A stretch of DNA of 26,444 nucleotides. Source: CAYUNI01 sp964446245. GTDB taxonomy: Bacteria; Patescibacteriota; Minisyncoccia; Phycocordibacterales; XYD1-FULL-46-19. The notes under the pieces were generated by a model. The model was not told where the DNA came from, searched no databases, and was given only the letters and a program-made list of their open reading frames with translations. The translations under genes were made by a program, and so were the position numbers. The DNA is taken from positions 1-26,444 of the forward strand of contig CAYUNI010000008.1 in assembly GCA_964446245.1 (NCBI GenBank), given 5' to 3'. Positions 7,748-15,065 of the stretch are shown here, piece by piece. Within the stretch, counting starts at the first letter, position 1, and each line of letters begins with the position of its first letter.

Positions 7748-9502
7748 TTATTCTGAAATTACTCGCAAAACTTCTTCGATTGTAGTCAAACCTTGAACCG
7801 CCTTAAAAATTCCATCCTCCACCATTGTCAGCATTCCCTCTTTTTTAGCCTGATCTTCAATCTCATCGGCCGTAGCATTCTTCATTATCAAATCACGAAT
7901 TGTTCTCGTCATTGACATCACTTCATGAATCCCTAGACGCCCAGCAAAACCATCTTTTGACTCGGCATTTGGTTTAGCGCGATAAAAAGAAATCTGCTCC
8001 CAAGTGGCCAGAGCTTCCACCACCTTTTCTTCTTTTAACTCTTTAAGAACTTTGTCTAAATCAACTTTGGCTGACAAATCTTTAAGCTCAGCCGGAGTCA
8101 ATTTATATTCTTCTTTTTCAGCACAAAGCCTTCTGACCAATCGCTGAGCCACAATCACATTTATCGTCGAAACAAGTAAAAAAGTTTCTGCCCCCATATC
8201 AATCAAGCGTGGGATTGTCCCCGCCGCTGAATTAGTATGCAAAGTTGAAAGTACTAAATGACCAGTCAAGGAAGCGTTGATAGCGAGATTGGCAGTCTCC
8301 TTGTCACGAATTTCACCAACCATAATCACATCGGGGTCTTGTCGGACCAAAGCGCGCAAGCCATTAGCGAAAGTAAGGCCAATTTCCGGTTTTACCTGAG
8401 TCTGATTGATTCGAGGCATTTGATATTCAATCGGATCTTCAATTGTCGAAATATTAACATCTGGTTTATTTAAAATATCCAAAACAGTATACAAAGTAGT
8501 CGATTTACCAGAGCCAGTTGGGCCAGTCACCAAGATCATTCCTGTCGTTTGATTCGTCGCCTTCATCACTCTCTCCAAACCATCACCATGGAAACCTATA
8601 CCTTCTAGAGTGAAGCCTCGAACAGAATCCGGCAAAAGACGCATGACAATTTTCTCGCCAAAATAAGTCGGCAAAAGTGAAACCCGAAAAGAAACATTTT
8701 GTCCACTAGCTTCGATTTTAAATCGGCCGTCTTGAGGCAAGCGTTTTTCATCTAAACGCAAATTAGCTAAAACTTTAATCCTCGCCACAATACCGGCCGT
8801 CACATCCTTAGGCAAGATCATAGCATCATGGAGAAGACCATCAATACGATAACGAATCACTAATTCTTTCTCATAAGGCTCAATATGGATATCAGACGCC
8901 TTTTGTAAAATCGCGTGTGACAAAAGCGAATTGACAATCCGTACCACCGGCAAATCTTCTGCCAATTTTTTTAAATCGCCTTCCTGCTCAGCCGACACTT
9001 CACCGCCCTCTGATTGCGCTTTCAAGTGGACACTTTCCAGCTTAATAATATCGCCAAACTCCGCTTTTAAACTCTTTTGATATTGAACAAGAAGATTACG
9101 AATAGATTCATTATCGGTCAACCTCGGTAAAACTTTAATATTTAAACTCTTTTTAATAAAATCTATCGCTTCAAGATCGAGCGGGTCAAGCATCGCCACC
9201 TCTAATCCCTCGGGCGTCTTACGATAGGCAATTATATTATGCTTACGAGCAATCGGCTCAGGGATAAGACCGAGGACCGTTTTATCGATCTTTTCTTTCT
9301 TCAAATCAACAAACGGCACGCCATACATATAGGCTTTGAGTCGGCGTAATTCATCTTCCGACATTATCCCCTCAGCCAAAATCACCCCCTCTAGTGATTG
9401 ATTCTTTTTTTCGGCTAATTGCCAAGCTCGCTCAACCTCTTTAGCCGGAACTAAATTAGAGTCAAGCAAAAATTTTTTTAATTGCAAATCAGAATTAAGC
9501 AT
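7748..9502 (-). CDS. pilB: Type IV pilus assembly ATPase PilB (GspE family)
   Basis: Hexameric cytoplasmic ATPase that drives pilus extension. Of its 584 residues, about 1-140 form a GspE N-terminal domain (VPFVDLKKEKID, IRNLLVQYQ) and the catalytic core starts near 183 (PVVRIVNSLLSHAILQKASDIHIEPY). Motifs: Walker A GPTGSGKST (327-335), Asp box ISTIEDPIEY (351-360), Walker B around DVIMVGEIRD (391-400), His box HLVLSTLHTN (415-424). The usual zinc-binding C-x2-C pairs after RLVRRLC are gone: only Cys460 remains, and the second pair before GFAGRLGIHEV is replaced by PNAESKD. First gene of the pilus operon, with its own extended -10 and a terminator just upstream. Confidence 0.96.
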   Translation of the reverse strand: MLNSDLQLKKFLLDSNLVPAKEVERAWQLAEKKNQSLEGVILAEGIMSEDELRRLKAYMYGVPFVDLKKEKIDKTVLGLIPEPIARKHNIIAYRKTPEGLEVAMLDPLDLEAIDFIKKSLNIKVLPRLTDNESIRNLLVQYQKSLKAEFGDIIKLESVHLKAQSEGGEVSAEQEGDLKKLAEDLPVVRIVNSLLSHAILQKASDIHIEPYEKELVIRYRIDGLLHDAMILPKDVTAGIVARIKVLANLRLDEKRLPQDGRFKIEASGQNVSFRVSLLPTYFGEKIVMRLLPDSVRGFTLEGIGFHGDGLERVMKATNQTTGMILVTGPTGSGKSTTLYTVLDILNKPDVNISTIEDPIEYQMPRINQTQVKPEIGLTFANGLRALVRQDPDVIMVGEIRDKETANLAINASLTGHLVLSTLHTNSAAGTIPRLIDMGAETFLLVSTINVIVAQRLVRRLCAEKEEYKLTPAELKDLSAKVDLDKVLKELKEEKVVEALATWEQISFYRAKPNAESKDGFAGRLGIHEVMSMTRTIRDLIMKNATADEIEDQAKKEGMLTMVEDGIFKAVQGLTTIEEVLRVISE

Positions 9503-9524
9503 AAAAGAGAATTTAATTACTTTT

Positions 9525-9533
9525 ATTTTAACA
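9525..9533 (-). promoter_or_regulatory. Extended -10 promoter of the pilus operon
   Basis: On the minus strand TGT (9533-9531) precedes TAAAAT (9530-9525), 22 bases before the pilB ATG at 9502. It lies just downstream of the terminator at 9541-9572, so pilB-pilC-pilins can be expressed apart from the surface-protein gene above. No clear -35 or Shine-Dalgarno sequence. Confidence 0.45.
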
Positions 9534-9540
9534 TTAAAAC

Positions 9541-9572
9541 TTAAACCCCGCCAAAGTTTTGACGGGGTTTAA
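9541..9572 (-). terminator. Hairpin terminator after the GIGT-repeat surface protein gene
   Basis: Ten-base inverted repeat TTAAACCCCG (9541-9550) and CGGGGTTTAA (9563-9572), extended by a four-pair inner helix (CAAA/TTTG) after one mismatch. It lies 24 bases after the stop at 9596 on the minus strand; the stem itself ends in TTTAA and is followed by GTTTTAATG. Confidence 0.7.
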
Positions 9573-9595
9573 GGGGAAAAAGTTAAAAATTTTAA

Positions 9596-11458
9596 TTAGC
9601 GAATAGTCGTACACTGGACATAACAAATAAATGCAGTATTTGCTGTAGAAAAATTACAATACCAACCGTTCTTATTAAAGGGACTGCTAGCCAAAACATA
9701 AGTGCTAACACCCCCAGTATTAAAACCTCCACCAGTAGCCACATCTCCTGCATCACAAGTAGCTGTCACTGATTTTTGCCCAGAAGTAGGAGATGCCTGT
9801 CTAGTATAAATTGTATCATCCGTTCCATAGCCTAGAGTTTTACCAGTCATTACTCTTCTCCATACAACCCCCGTCGTCGCTCCCGTCGAAACATAAGTAC
9901 AAATATCCATCTCTGCGCCATTCAATTCTCCACTTACACTCATTTTTACCTTTCCAATATCTGTAGAAGAAACACAGGCAACATCACCAGAAGAAAGTTT
10001 TGGTAATTGAATTGTCAAAAACTTAGCCGGACCATTAACATCGAGGGTTGCTGTTGGGTCTGTTACCCCAATCCCAACATAACCATTTGTCCCCTTTATG
10101 GTCATCCTGTTTTTATCATTGGTATAAAAATCCAAATATCCCGCCCGCAAACCAAAACCATAAAAGTCATTAACCCCATCATATATAGCTAATTTTTTAG
10201 CGCCAGTATCAATACCTAATGATAACTTAACCGACGGAGTTAAAGTTCCAATACCAACATTACCGGTCATGTCTGTTTTAGTGATATTTTTATTGGCCGA
10301 ATCGTAAGTCCACCCAGAGGAATATTGGGAAGTAGAAGTAAGTGCTTGGCTTAAACATTTACTGCCAGCACAAACATCTCCACCAGCCAAAATGGTTCCT
10401 GATGTCGTCAAAGAAGGAAAAGGATTACTTCCTGTAGCACCATTTATTACATATTGAACATCCATTATGTCAGTAGTATTAAAAGGTGCGGCCAAAGAAG
10501 CTGCTCTAGTACAAGCAGGGGAAGAATATCCTACAGCACAATTTTTAACAAGATCTACATCAGATTGATTGATTGAACCATCACCATTTAAGTCTAATTT
10601 AGTGCTGGGCTTAAGGTTGCGAATAGAAACTGGGCCATTTACTTCTAAACTATCATCTGGAGAAGTAACCCCTATCCCTAGTTTGCCATCGCCAGAAAGC
10701 CTCATCACAACAGAGTTACCAATTCCTACGGGTGAAGTTACGAAAGAAATTCCTCCTGTACCATTAGTTCCAGTATTATTATTAATTAAATACAAATCAT
10801 TGGCTTTCGAAGAGTCTGTGGCCGAAGATGACCATGTTGGGCTAGTGACCCCCATCCCTACTGGCTGACCACCGCCGGTTGATATCCAGAAAACAGCCTT
10901 CGCATTCGGATCAGTATTGGTATTTTGTACCGATATACCTCTAAAATTACCAGTATCATTGCCAACAATATGCAACTTATATTGAGGATTATTAGTACCG
11001 ATACCAACACTACCAGCATCTGTCACGCGAAAGCGCTCCGAATTGCCCCCACCATTTAAGATAATTAAATTGCCCCCACCATAACCCGTCTTTAAATAAA
11101 AATTATTATCACCGCCGAGAGTAATTAGAGAAGCATCTTTGTTATCTTTAGTCTTCCAGCCAATCGCCCTATTGTTATCAAGTTGTAAATTAATATAGTC
11201 AGTCGAGCCAGTTATCTTTATCTTGGAAGTGGTGACATCGGGTGTGACAATCCCCCCCGTCACACTCAGAGTCCCAGCCTTAGTTTGAGACGAAGGACTA
11301 ACATTAATCGGTAAATTACAGCCTTCAGTTTCTTCTGGACATTCAGGAGGGGAGAAAGTAGGGGCAACATAATCTGCATTCACCGATATTGTCCCCAAAA
11401 TTAGTGAAAAAATTGCGATAACCCCTAAAACAATATTTTCTCTTTTAATTTTAAACAT
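9596..11458 (-). CDS. Secreted surface protein with GIGT repeats and dockerin-like motif
   Basis: A 620-residue exported protein. A basic N-terminus and hydrophobic segment (about 9-27) ending VNADY look like a signal peptide. Residues 40-65 carry C..EETEGCNLPINVS..SQTKAGTL, shared with the secreted protein at 11996-13036. Four copies of a tail-fibre-like repeat, (V/L)GIG(T/V)xxPxxxL, are at 151-162, 260-271, 401-412 and 461-472. A dockerin-like calcium loop, DLNGDGSINQSD (289-300), is followed by a degenerate second copy near 325-340. The C-terminus (about 565-620) is Cys-rich (CDAGDVATGGGF, WYCNF, ICYVQC). It starts 3 bases after the upstream small membrane-protein gene. Probably a surface fibre or adhesin; binding partner unknown. 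Confidence 0.75.
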   Translation of the reverse strand: MFKIKRENIVLGVIAIFSLILGTISVNADYVAPTFSPPECPEETEGCNLPINVSPSSQTKAGTLSVTGGIVTPDVTTSKIKITGSTDYINLQLDNNRAIGWKTKDNKDASLITLGGDNNFYLKTGYGGGNLIILNGGGNSERFRVTDAGSVGIGTNNPQYKLHIVGNDTGNFRGISVQNTNTDPNAKAVFWISTGGGQPVGMGVTSPTWSSSATDSSKANDLYLINNNTGTNGTGGISFVTSPVGIGNSVVMRLSGDGKLGIGVTSPDDSLEVNGPVSIRNLKPSTKLDLNGDGSINQSDVDLVKNCAVGYSSPACTRAASLAAPFNTTDIMDVQYVINGATGSNPFPSLTTSGTILAGGDVCAGSKCLSQALTSTSQYSSGWTYDSANKNITKTDMTGNVGIGTLTPSVKLSLGIDTGAKKLAIYDGVNDFYGFGLRAGYLDFYTNDKNRMTIKGTNGYVGIGVTDPTATLDVNGPAKFLTIQLPKLSSGDVACVSSTDIGKVKMSVSGELNGAEMDICTYVSTGATTGVVWRRVMTGKTLGYGTDDTIYTRQASPTSGQKSVTATCDAGDVATGGGFNTGGVSTYVLASSPFNKNGWYCNFSTANTAFICYVQCTTIR

Positions 11459-11461
11459 ATA

Positions 11462-11866
11462 TTACCGATTTTTTAACATTGCTTCTAATAATTTTTCTTT
11501 TTCGTCGGTGCTTAATGGGCGATTAATTATAGTCCCGCCACTTGTGCCAGAAGTGACTTTATTAATGGTCTGGATTACCGTCTTAGATGCCGACTTTTTT
11601 TCAGCCAATTGACTAGAAGTCGAAGTGGTCGAAGCAATCATCTGATTAAGTAAAACATCTTTTTGGGTCTGTGATAGCCCTACTTTTGGCAAACTTTCTT
11701 TTACTTCTTGCCGTTCATTCTTATCCATTCTCGGCCAAAAGATAGTAGCGAAAATCACCACCCCCGCAAAAAATAAACCGGAAGCGATCACCATTGGATT
11801 TTTAAAAGCGGTCCAAAAATCAGTCATAATTTTTTGGCTATGTTTTTTAATTTTTAAGCGAGCCAT
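11462..11866 (-). CDS. Small single-pass membrane protein, paralogue of 13059-13400
   Basis: A 134-residue protein: basic cytoplasmic N-terminus (ARLKIKKHSQK), one TM helix at about 26-45 (MVIASGLFFAGVVIFATIFW), then an extracytoplasmic Ser/Thr/Lys-rich tail. The tail has LSQTQKDVLLNQMI and, at the C-terminus, LSTDEKEKLLEAML, i.e. LS-x2-(Q/E)K-x2-LL. The same helix motif recurs in the 113-residue protein at 13059-13400, which sits in the same position before the other dockerin-like gene. The stop is 3 bases before the downstream start, so the two are cotranscribed. No known family recognised; a membrane anchor or partner for the secreted protein is a guess from context. Confidence 0.7.
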   Translation of the reverse strand: MARLKIKKHSQKIMTDFWTAFKNPMVIASGLFFAGVVIFATIFWPRMDKNERQEVKESLPKVGLSQTQKDVLLNQMIASTTSTSSQLAEKKSASKTVIQTINKVTSGTSGGTIINRPLSTDEKEKLLEAMLKNR

Positions 11867-11895
11867 TATTCAGAGATAACTTTTCCTTATTCTAA

Positions 11896-11901
11896 ATTAT
11901 A
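11896..11901 (-). promoter_or_regulatory. -10 box for the 11866-9596 operon
   Basis: TATAAT on the minus strand at 11901-11896, 29 bases before the ATG at 11866, just downstream of the hairpin terminator of the neighbouring gene. The purine/pyrimidine-rich stretch upstream has no clear -35. Confidence 0.5.
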
Positions 11902-11950
11902 TAATCTTTATACAAAAAGGAAAGGAGAAAAAAGGAAAAATGTTGATAAC

Positions 11951-11986
11951 ATAAAACCGATGGTGCTTTAGCACCATCGGTTTTAT
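11951..11986 (-). terminator. Strong hairpin terminator after the 346-residue dockerin-like gene
   Basis: A perfect 16-base inverted repeat: ATAAAACCGATGGTGC at 11951-11966 and its complement at 11971-11986, with a 4-base loop. It lies 9 bases beyond the stop at 11996 on the minus strand and the stem ends in TTTTAT. It separates the two surface-protein modules. Confidence 0.8.
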
Positions 11987-11995
11987 GAATACGAT

Positions 11996-13036
11996 CTATT
12001 TTACAATTCGACAACAAATTTTTTGTTTCCCCACTTTCCCCCCAGTAGGAACAGGAAGACCGTTAGAATCTAACGCGGGCTGGCAAGATTGAGAAGATGT
12101 AACAGACCAACCAGAAACACCATATTTATCTATCAAACTAGAATTAATCCCAAAAGAGGGTGCCGTACAAGACGGATCACTAAAAGCAAGGCAGGCTGTT
12201 GTTCCGCAAACCATATCGCCAGCAGTGGTCGCTGTTGTGCCTCCCGTCATCGGCACACAACTTAAAGTCGCATCCGTATTAAAGCCATTCATCACCTGCC
12301 CGGCCGGACACTTCCTCCCTGCCAGTAAAGTCATCACACTATTATCTGGGGTCGAAGCGCTAGAACAAGAAGTGACTTGGCGATTAATCAAAGTGACATC
12401 CAGTGTATCTACCTTACCATCTCCATCCAAATCAGCTTTCGTCTTAATCGCTGTGGTACAGGCAGCCACCTTATTAGCGCAATCGGTCACCAATTGACCA
12501 TCAGTCGAATTCACCACACCATCAGTATTGACATCAAATTTACTCCCCGCCCCACAAACATTAGACCCGCCAGTCAAATTTGTCACACAAACCCGAGCTG
12601 CCCCTGTCCCCACACAAATCTGATTAGCATTTACCGTATCAGCCACAAGATCTCTGGAAACAATTAAATTATCCCAAATCTTAACCACCCGCGGGATCCC
12701 CGCGCTATTATTACCAGCACCAGTTAAGTCAAGATATGGCTGAGTTCGTCCATCTCCAGCAAGCGAACGCAAAAAATCATAGCCGATCTTTCCCGCATTT
12801 CCTCCTTTGACCGAAGCCCCAATCCCAAAATGAAGGATGTTTGCCAAAGAAAATCCTAATTCACCAGCCTTTACCTGAGCTTTATCGCTAACATTGATAG
12901 GCTGGAAACAGCCAGGAACAGGTGGCGTACCGCAATCAGTCGGCTGACCAGGTGGTGGCGTATAACTCTGGGCCGAAACCTGTGCTCCCGCCCCTAGACC
13001 AAGAACCAAAATCGCAATCAAAATAATTTTTTTCAT
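11996..13036 (-). CDS. Secreted protein with paired dockerin-like calcium loops
   Basis: A 346-residue exported protein. The signal peptide is clear (MKKIILIAILVLGLGAGAQVSAQS, cleavage near 22-24). Residues 35-60 contain C....VPGCFQPINVS..AQVKAGEL, the motif shared with the 620-residue protein at 9596-11458. Two EF-hand-like loops about 34 residues apart, DVNTDGVVNSTD (168-179) and DLDGDGKVDTLD (202-213), each with D-x-(N/D)-x-D-G spacing, have the arrangement of a type I dockerin. The C-terminal third is Cys-rich (CPAGQVMNGF, CGTTACLAF, QKICCRIV), probably disulfide-bonded outside the cell. It follows the 113-residue membrane-protein gene by 22 bases and ends at a strong terminator. No enzymatic domain seen. 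Confidence 0.77.
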   Translation of the reverse strand: MKKIILIAILVLGLGAGAQVSAQSYTPPPGQPTDCGTPPVPGCFQPINVSDKAQVKAGELGFSLANILHFGIGASVKGGNAGKIGYDFLRSLAGDGRTQPYLDLTGAGNNSAGIPRVVKIWDNLIVSRDLVADTVNANQICVGTGAARVCVTNLTGGSNVCGAGSKFDVNTDGVVNSTDGQLVTDCANKVAACTTAIKTKADLDGDGKVDTLDVTLINRQVTSCSSASTPDNSVMTLLAGRKCPAGQVMNGFNTDATLSCVPMTGGTTATTAGDMVCGTTACLAFSDPSCTAPSFGINSSLIDKYGVSGWSVTSSQSCQPALDSNGLPVPTGGKVGKQKICCRIVK

Positions 13037-13058
13037 AATCGTTAATTTATTATTGAAA

Positions 13059-13400
13059 TTACTTACTTAAAGTTTTTAATATTTCATTTTTATTTAATGT
13101 GTCCAACCCCGACCCAGAAGTCGTCGAACGAATTAAAGAATTTAAAATTTGTTGCTCTTGCTTGCTGGCAAAACCGATTGTCGACGAAGAATTTTCTTTA
13201 AGATTCTCTAATATCTGCTCTTTTTGCTCAAGGCTTAAGGAAATGGGTCTCTCTAGCGATCCACCCCAATACCAACCGACAAAAGCCAAGACAGAAAGGA
13301 TAAGTAAAATAAACACCAAGGCAATCGCTACTGGTTGCCGATAAAGCGGTCTTTTTGTTTCAGCCGAAGTCGAAACAGGAATCATTTCATTTTGATCCAT
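13059..13400 (-). CDS. Small single-pass membrane protein, first gene of surface module 1
   Basis: A 113-residue protein with a cytoplasmic N-terminus, one TM helix at about 26-47 (AIALVFILLILSVLAFVGWYWG) and a short outer tail. The tail holds three copies of a helix motif: LSLEQKEQILENL, ASKQEQQILNSL and LNKNEILKTL. The 134-residue protein at 11462-11866 has the same plan, and both precede a secreted dockerin-like gene. A TTGCGA/TATAAT promoter (18-base spacer) lies about 35 bases upstream; there is no Shine-Dalgarno sequence. No known family recognised. Confidence 0.7.
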   Translation of the reverse strand: MDQNEMIPVSTSAETKRPLYRQPVAIALVFILLILSVLAFVGWYWGGSLERPISLSLEQKEQILENLKENSSSTIGFASKQEQQILNSLIRSTTSGSGLDTLNKNEILKTLSK

Positions 13401-13435
13401 AAAAATTCTTGTTATTTTTAGACTAAACCATTTTT

Positions 13436-13465
13436 ATTATACTCCCCCTTGGCAACAACTCGCAA
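13436..13465 (-). promoter_or_regulatory. Promoter of surface module 1
   Basis: On the minus strand TTGCGA (13465-13460) and TATAAT (13441-13436) are separated by 18 bases. The ATG at 13400 follows after 35 bases, so the leader would be about 29 bases. Confidence 0.6.
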
Positions 13466-13589
13466 TCAAAATATAGAAAAAATTGGGGACAACCGCCACC
13501 AAAAAAAATATTCGAAAAAACATTTAGGTAATATTAATCACAAATATTTCTAAATTAAGTTTCAAAAATGGGTGGACTTATTCAAAAAT

Positions 13590-13618
13590 TTGCTATTTTA
13601 GGCCAAATGGTGTATAAT
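13590..13618 (+). promoter_or_regulatory. Distal promoter of the nusA leader
   Basis: TTGCTA (13590-13595), a 17-base spacer and a perfect TATAAT (13613-13618). Predicted start about 13625. The terminator-like hairpin at 13632-13658 lies immediately downstream, so most transcripts may stop after about 35 bases. Confidence 0.65.
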
Positions 13619-13631
13619 TGAATAGTTAAAA

Positions 13632-13658
13632 GTCCGTTTCTCAACGGGCCATTTTTTT
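13632..13658 (+). terminator. Early terminator (possible attenuator) in the nusA leader
   Basis: A 7-pair stem, GTCCGTT (13632-13638) with AACGGGC (13643-13649; one G-U pair), a TCTC loop, then CA and seven T's (13652-13658). This is a canonical intrinsic terminator, 165 bases before the nusA ATG and directly after a strong promoter. No gene upstream on this strand needs it. Confidence 0.7.
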
Positions 13659-13696
13659 ACCAAATTCCGTCTAAAATTAAGGATTTTACAAAGAAT

Positions 13697-13725
13697 TTGG
13701 GTGCCTGATAAAAATAAGGTATTAT
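13697..13725 (+). promoter_or_regulatory. Proximal nusA promoter
   Basis: TTGGGT (13697-13702), a 17-base spacer and TATTAT (13720-13725), downstream of the early terminator. A start near 13732 would give a leader of about 90 bases. Weaker than the distal promoter but insulated from the terminator. Confidence 0.45.
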
Positions 13726-13822
13726 TAAATAATAAGTGTTGTTCATATTTATTAGCAATTACTAATTGTTTTACTTCCCAGTATCCAATTCGTAATTTAC
13801 GACCATTAATTAACTATTGCCT

Positions 13823-15028
13823 ATGTTGGATTTAAAACAACTTAAAGCCGCCCTCGACCAAATGGAAGAAGAGCGCAATATCCCCCGCGAAAAGATTATT
13901 GGGGCAATCGAAGACGCCTTAACCGCCGCTTACAAAAAAGATTACGGCAAAAAAGGTCAGATTATTCGCGCTAAACTTGATCTTGATTCCGGCAAAACTG
14001 AATTTTATCAAGTAAAAATCGTCGTCGACGACACGGTAGTTCGTCTTGCCGACGAAGAAGAAGTCAGTGAAGACGACGAGCGACCACGCTTCAATGAAGA
14101 ACACCATATCCTGCTTGAAGACGCTCGCAAAATCAAAAAAGACACCCAAGTAAACGATGAGATGATTTTTCCCCTAGAAACAAAGGATGATTATGGTCGT
14201 ATCGCCGCTCAAACCGCCAAACAAGTCATCATTCAACGCATTCGAGAGGCCGAAAAATATTCTATTTTAGATGAATACGAGGGCCGAGAAGGCGAAATCG
14301 TCAGTGGCAAAGTCCAAAAAATTGAACGAGGCAATGTTTTTATCGACCTAGGACGGACAACTGGTGTCTTAGGCTATGAAGACCAAATCCCGGGAGAATA
14401 TTATCGCCAAGGTGAACGAATTCGCGCCTACTTATACGAAGTGACCGAAGGCCCACGAGGGATCACTCTTCGCCTCTCTCGCTCACACCCCAAATTAGTC
14501 GAAAAATTATTTGCCATCGAAGCCCCAGAAATTGCCAGCGGGATTGTCGAAATCAAAGCAATCGCTCGCGAAGCCGGTTCTCGCACCAAGATTGCTGTCG
14601 CTTCCAACGACTCAAGCATTGATCCGGTCGGCTCTTGTGTCGGACAAAAAGGCGCGCGCGTCAACACTGTCATCAGCGAATTAGGTGGCGAAAAAATAGA
14701 TATTATCGAATGGACAGACAAAACTAAAACATTCATTGAAAACGCTCTTTCTCCAGCCAAAGTTCACAGTGTTGACCTAGACGAAGAAAATAAGGAGGCC
14801 AGTATTGTTGTTGATCCAGATCAATTTTCTCTTGCCGTCGGCAAAGGTGGCCAAAACGCTCGCCTCGCTGCCAAACTCACTGGTTGGAAAATCGACATCA
14901 AGGCGCCTGAGGGTGAAAACGAGGACAAAGTAGACGAAGACGAATTAGATAGTGGCTATGTAGATGACGGAAGTGAAACTCCCGACACCTTCACCGAAAC
15001 CGAAGAGACCACCAATGAAGAAGAATAA
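13823..15028 (+). CDS. nusA: Transcription termination/antitermination factor NusA
   Basis: Binds RNA polymerase near the RNA exit channel and modulates pausing and termination. From the ATG at 13823 (MLDLKQLKAALDQMEEERNI; a TTG six bases upstream is also open) it has 401 residues: N-terminal polymerase-binding domain to about 150, an S1 domain (about 155-220, REGEIVSGKVQKIERGNVFIDL), KH1 with DPVGSCVGQKGARVNTVISEL, KH2 with DQFSLAVGKGGQNARLAAKLTG, and an acidic tail (about 365-401) in place of the C-terminal repeats of Proteobacteria. No rimP precedes it and no infB follows it, unlike the usual operon. The long leader with a promoter and a terminator suggests attenuation. Confidence 0.97.
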   Translation: MLDLKQLKAALDQMEEERNIPREKIIGAIEDALTAAYKKDYGKKGQIIRAKLDLDSGKTEFYQVKIVVDDTVVRLADEEEVSEDDERPRFNEEHHILLEDARKIKKDTQVNDEMIFPLETKDDYGRIAAQTAKQVIIQRIREAEKYSILDEYEGREGEIVSGKVQKIERGNVFIDLGRTTGVLGYEDQIPGEYYRQGERIRAYLYEVTEGPRGITLRLSRSHPKLVEKLFAIEAPEIASGIVEIKAIAREAGSRTKIAVASNDSSIDPVGSCVGQKGARVNTVISELGGEKIDIIEWTDKTKTFIENALSPAKVHSVDLDEENKEASIVVDPDQFSLAVGKGGQNARLAAKLTGWKIDIKAPEGENEDKVDEDELDSGYVDDGSETPDTFTETEETTNEEE

Positions 15029-15035
15029 AATCCAT

Positions 15036-15041
15036 TATAAT
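15036..15041 (+). promoter_or_regulatory. -10 box for ppa
   Basis: A perfect TATAAT in the 37-base gap between nusA and ppa, 24 bases before the ppa ATG at 15066. No clear -35. It may allow ppa to be transcribed independently of nusA. Confidence 0.4.
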
Positions 15042-15065
15042 TTAACCATTAAATTAAATAACAAT

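Noticed and set aside
14964..15065. Upstream extension of ppa into nusA
   Set aside because: Translates the nusA end in another frame; MNLWHDIEPG at 15066 is the normal start.
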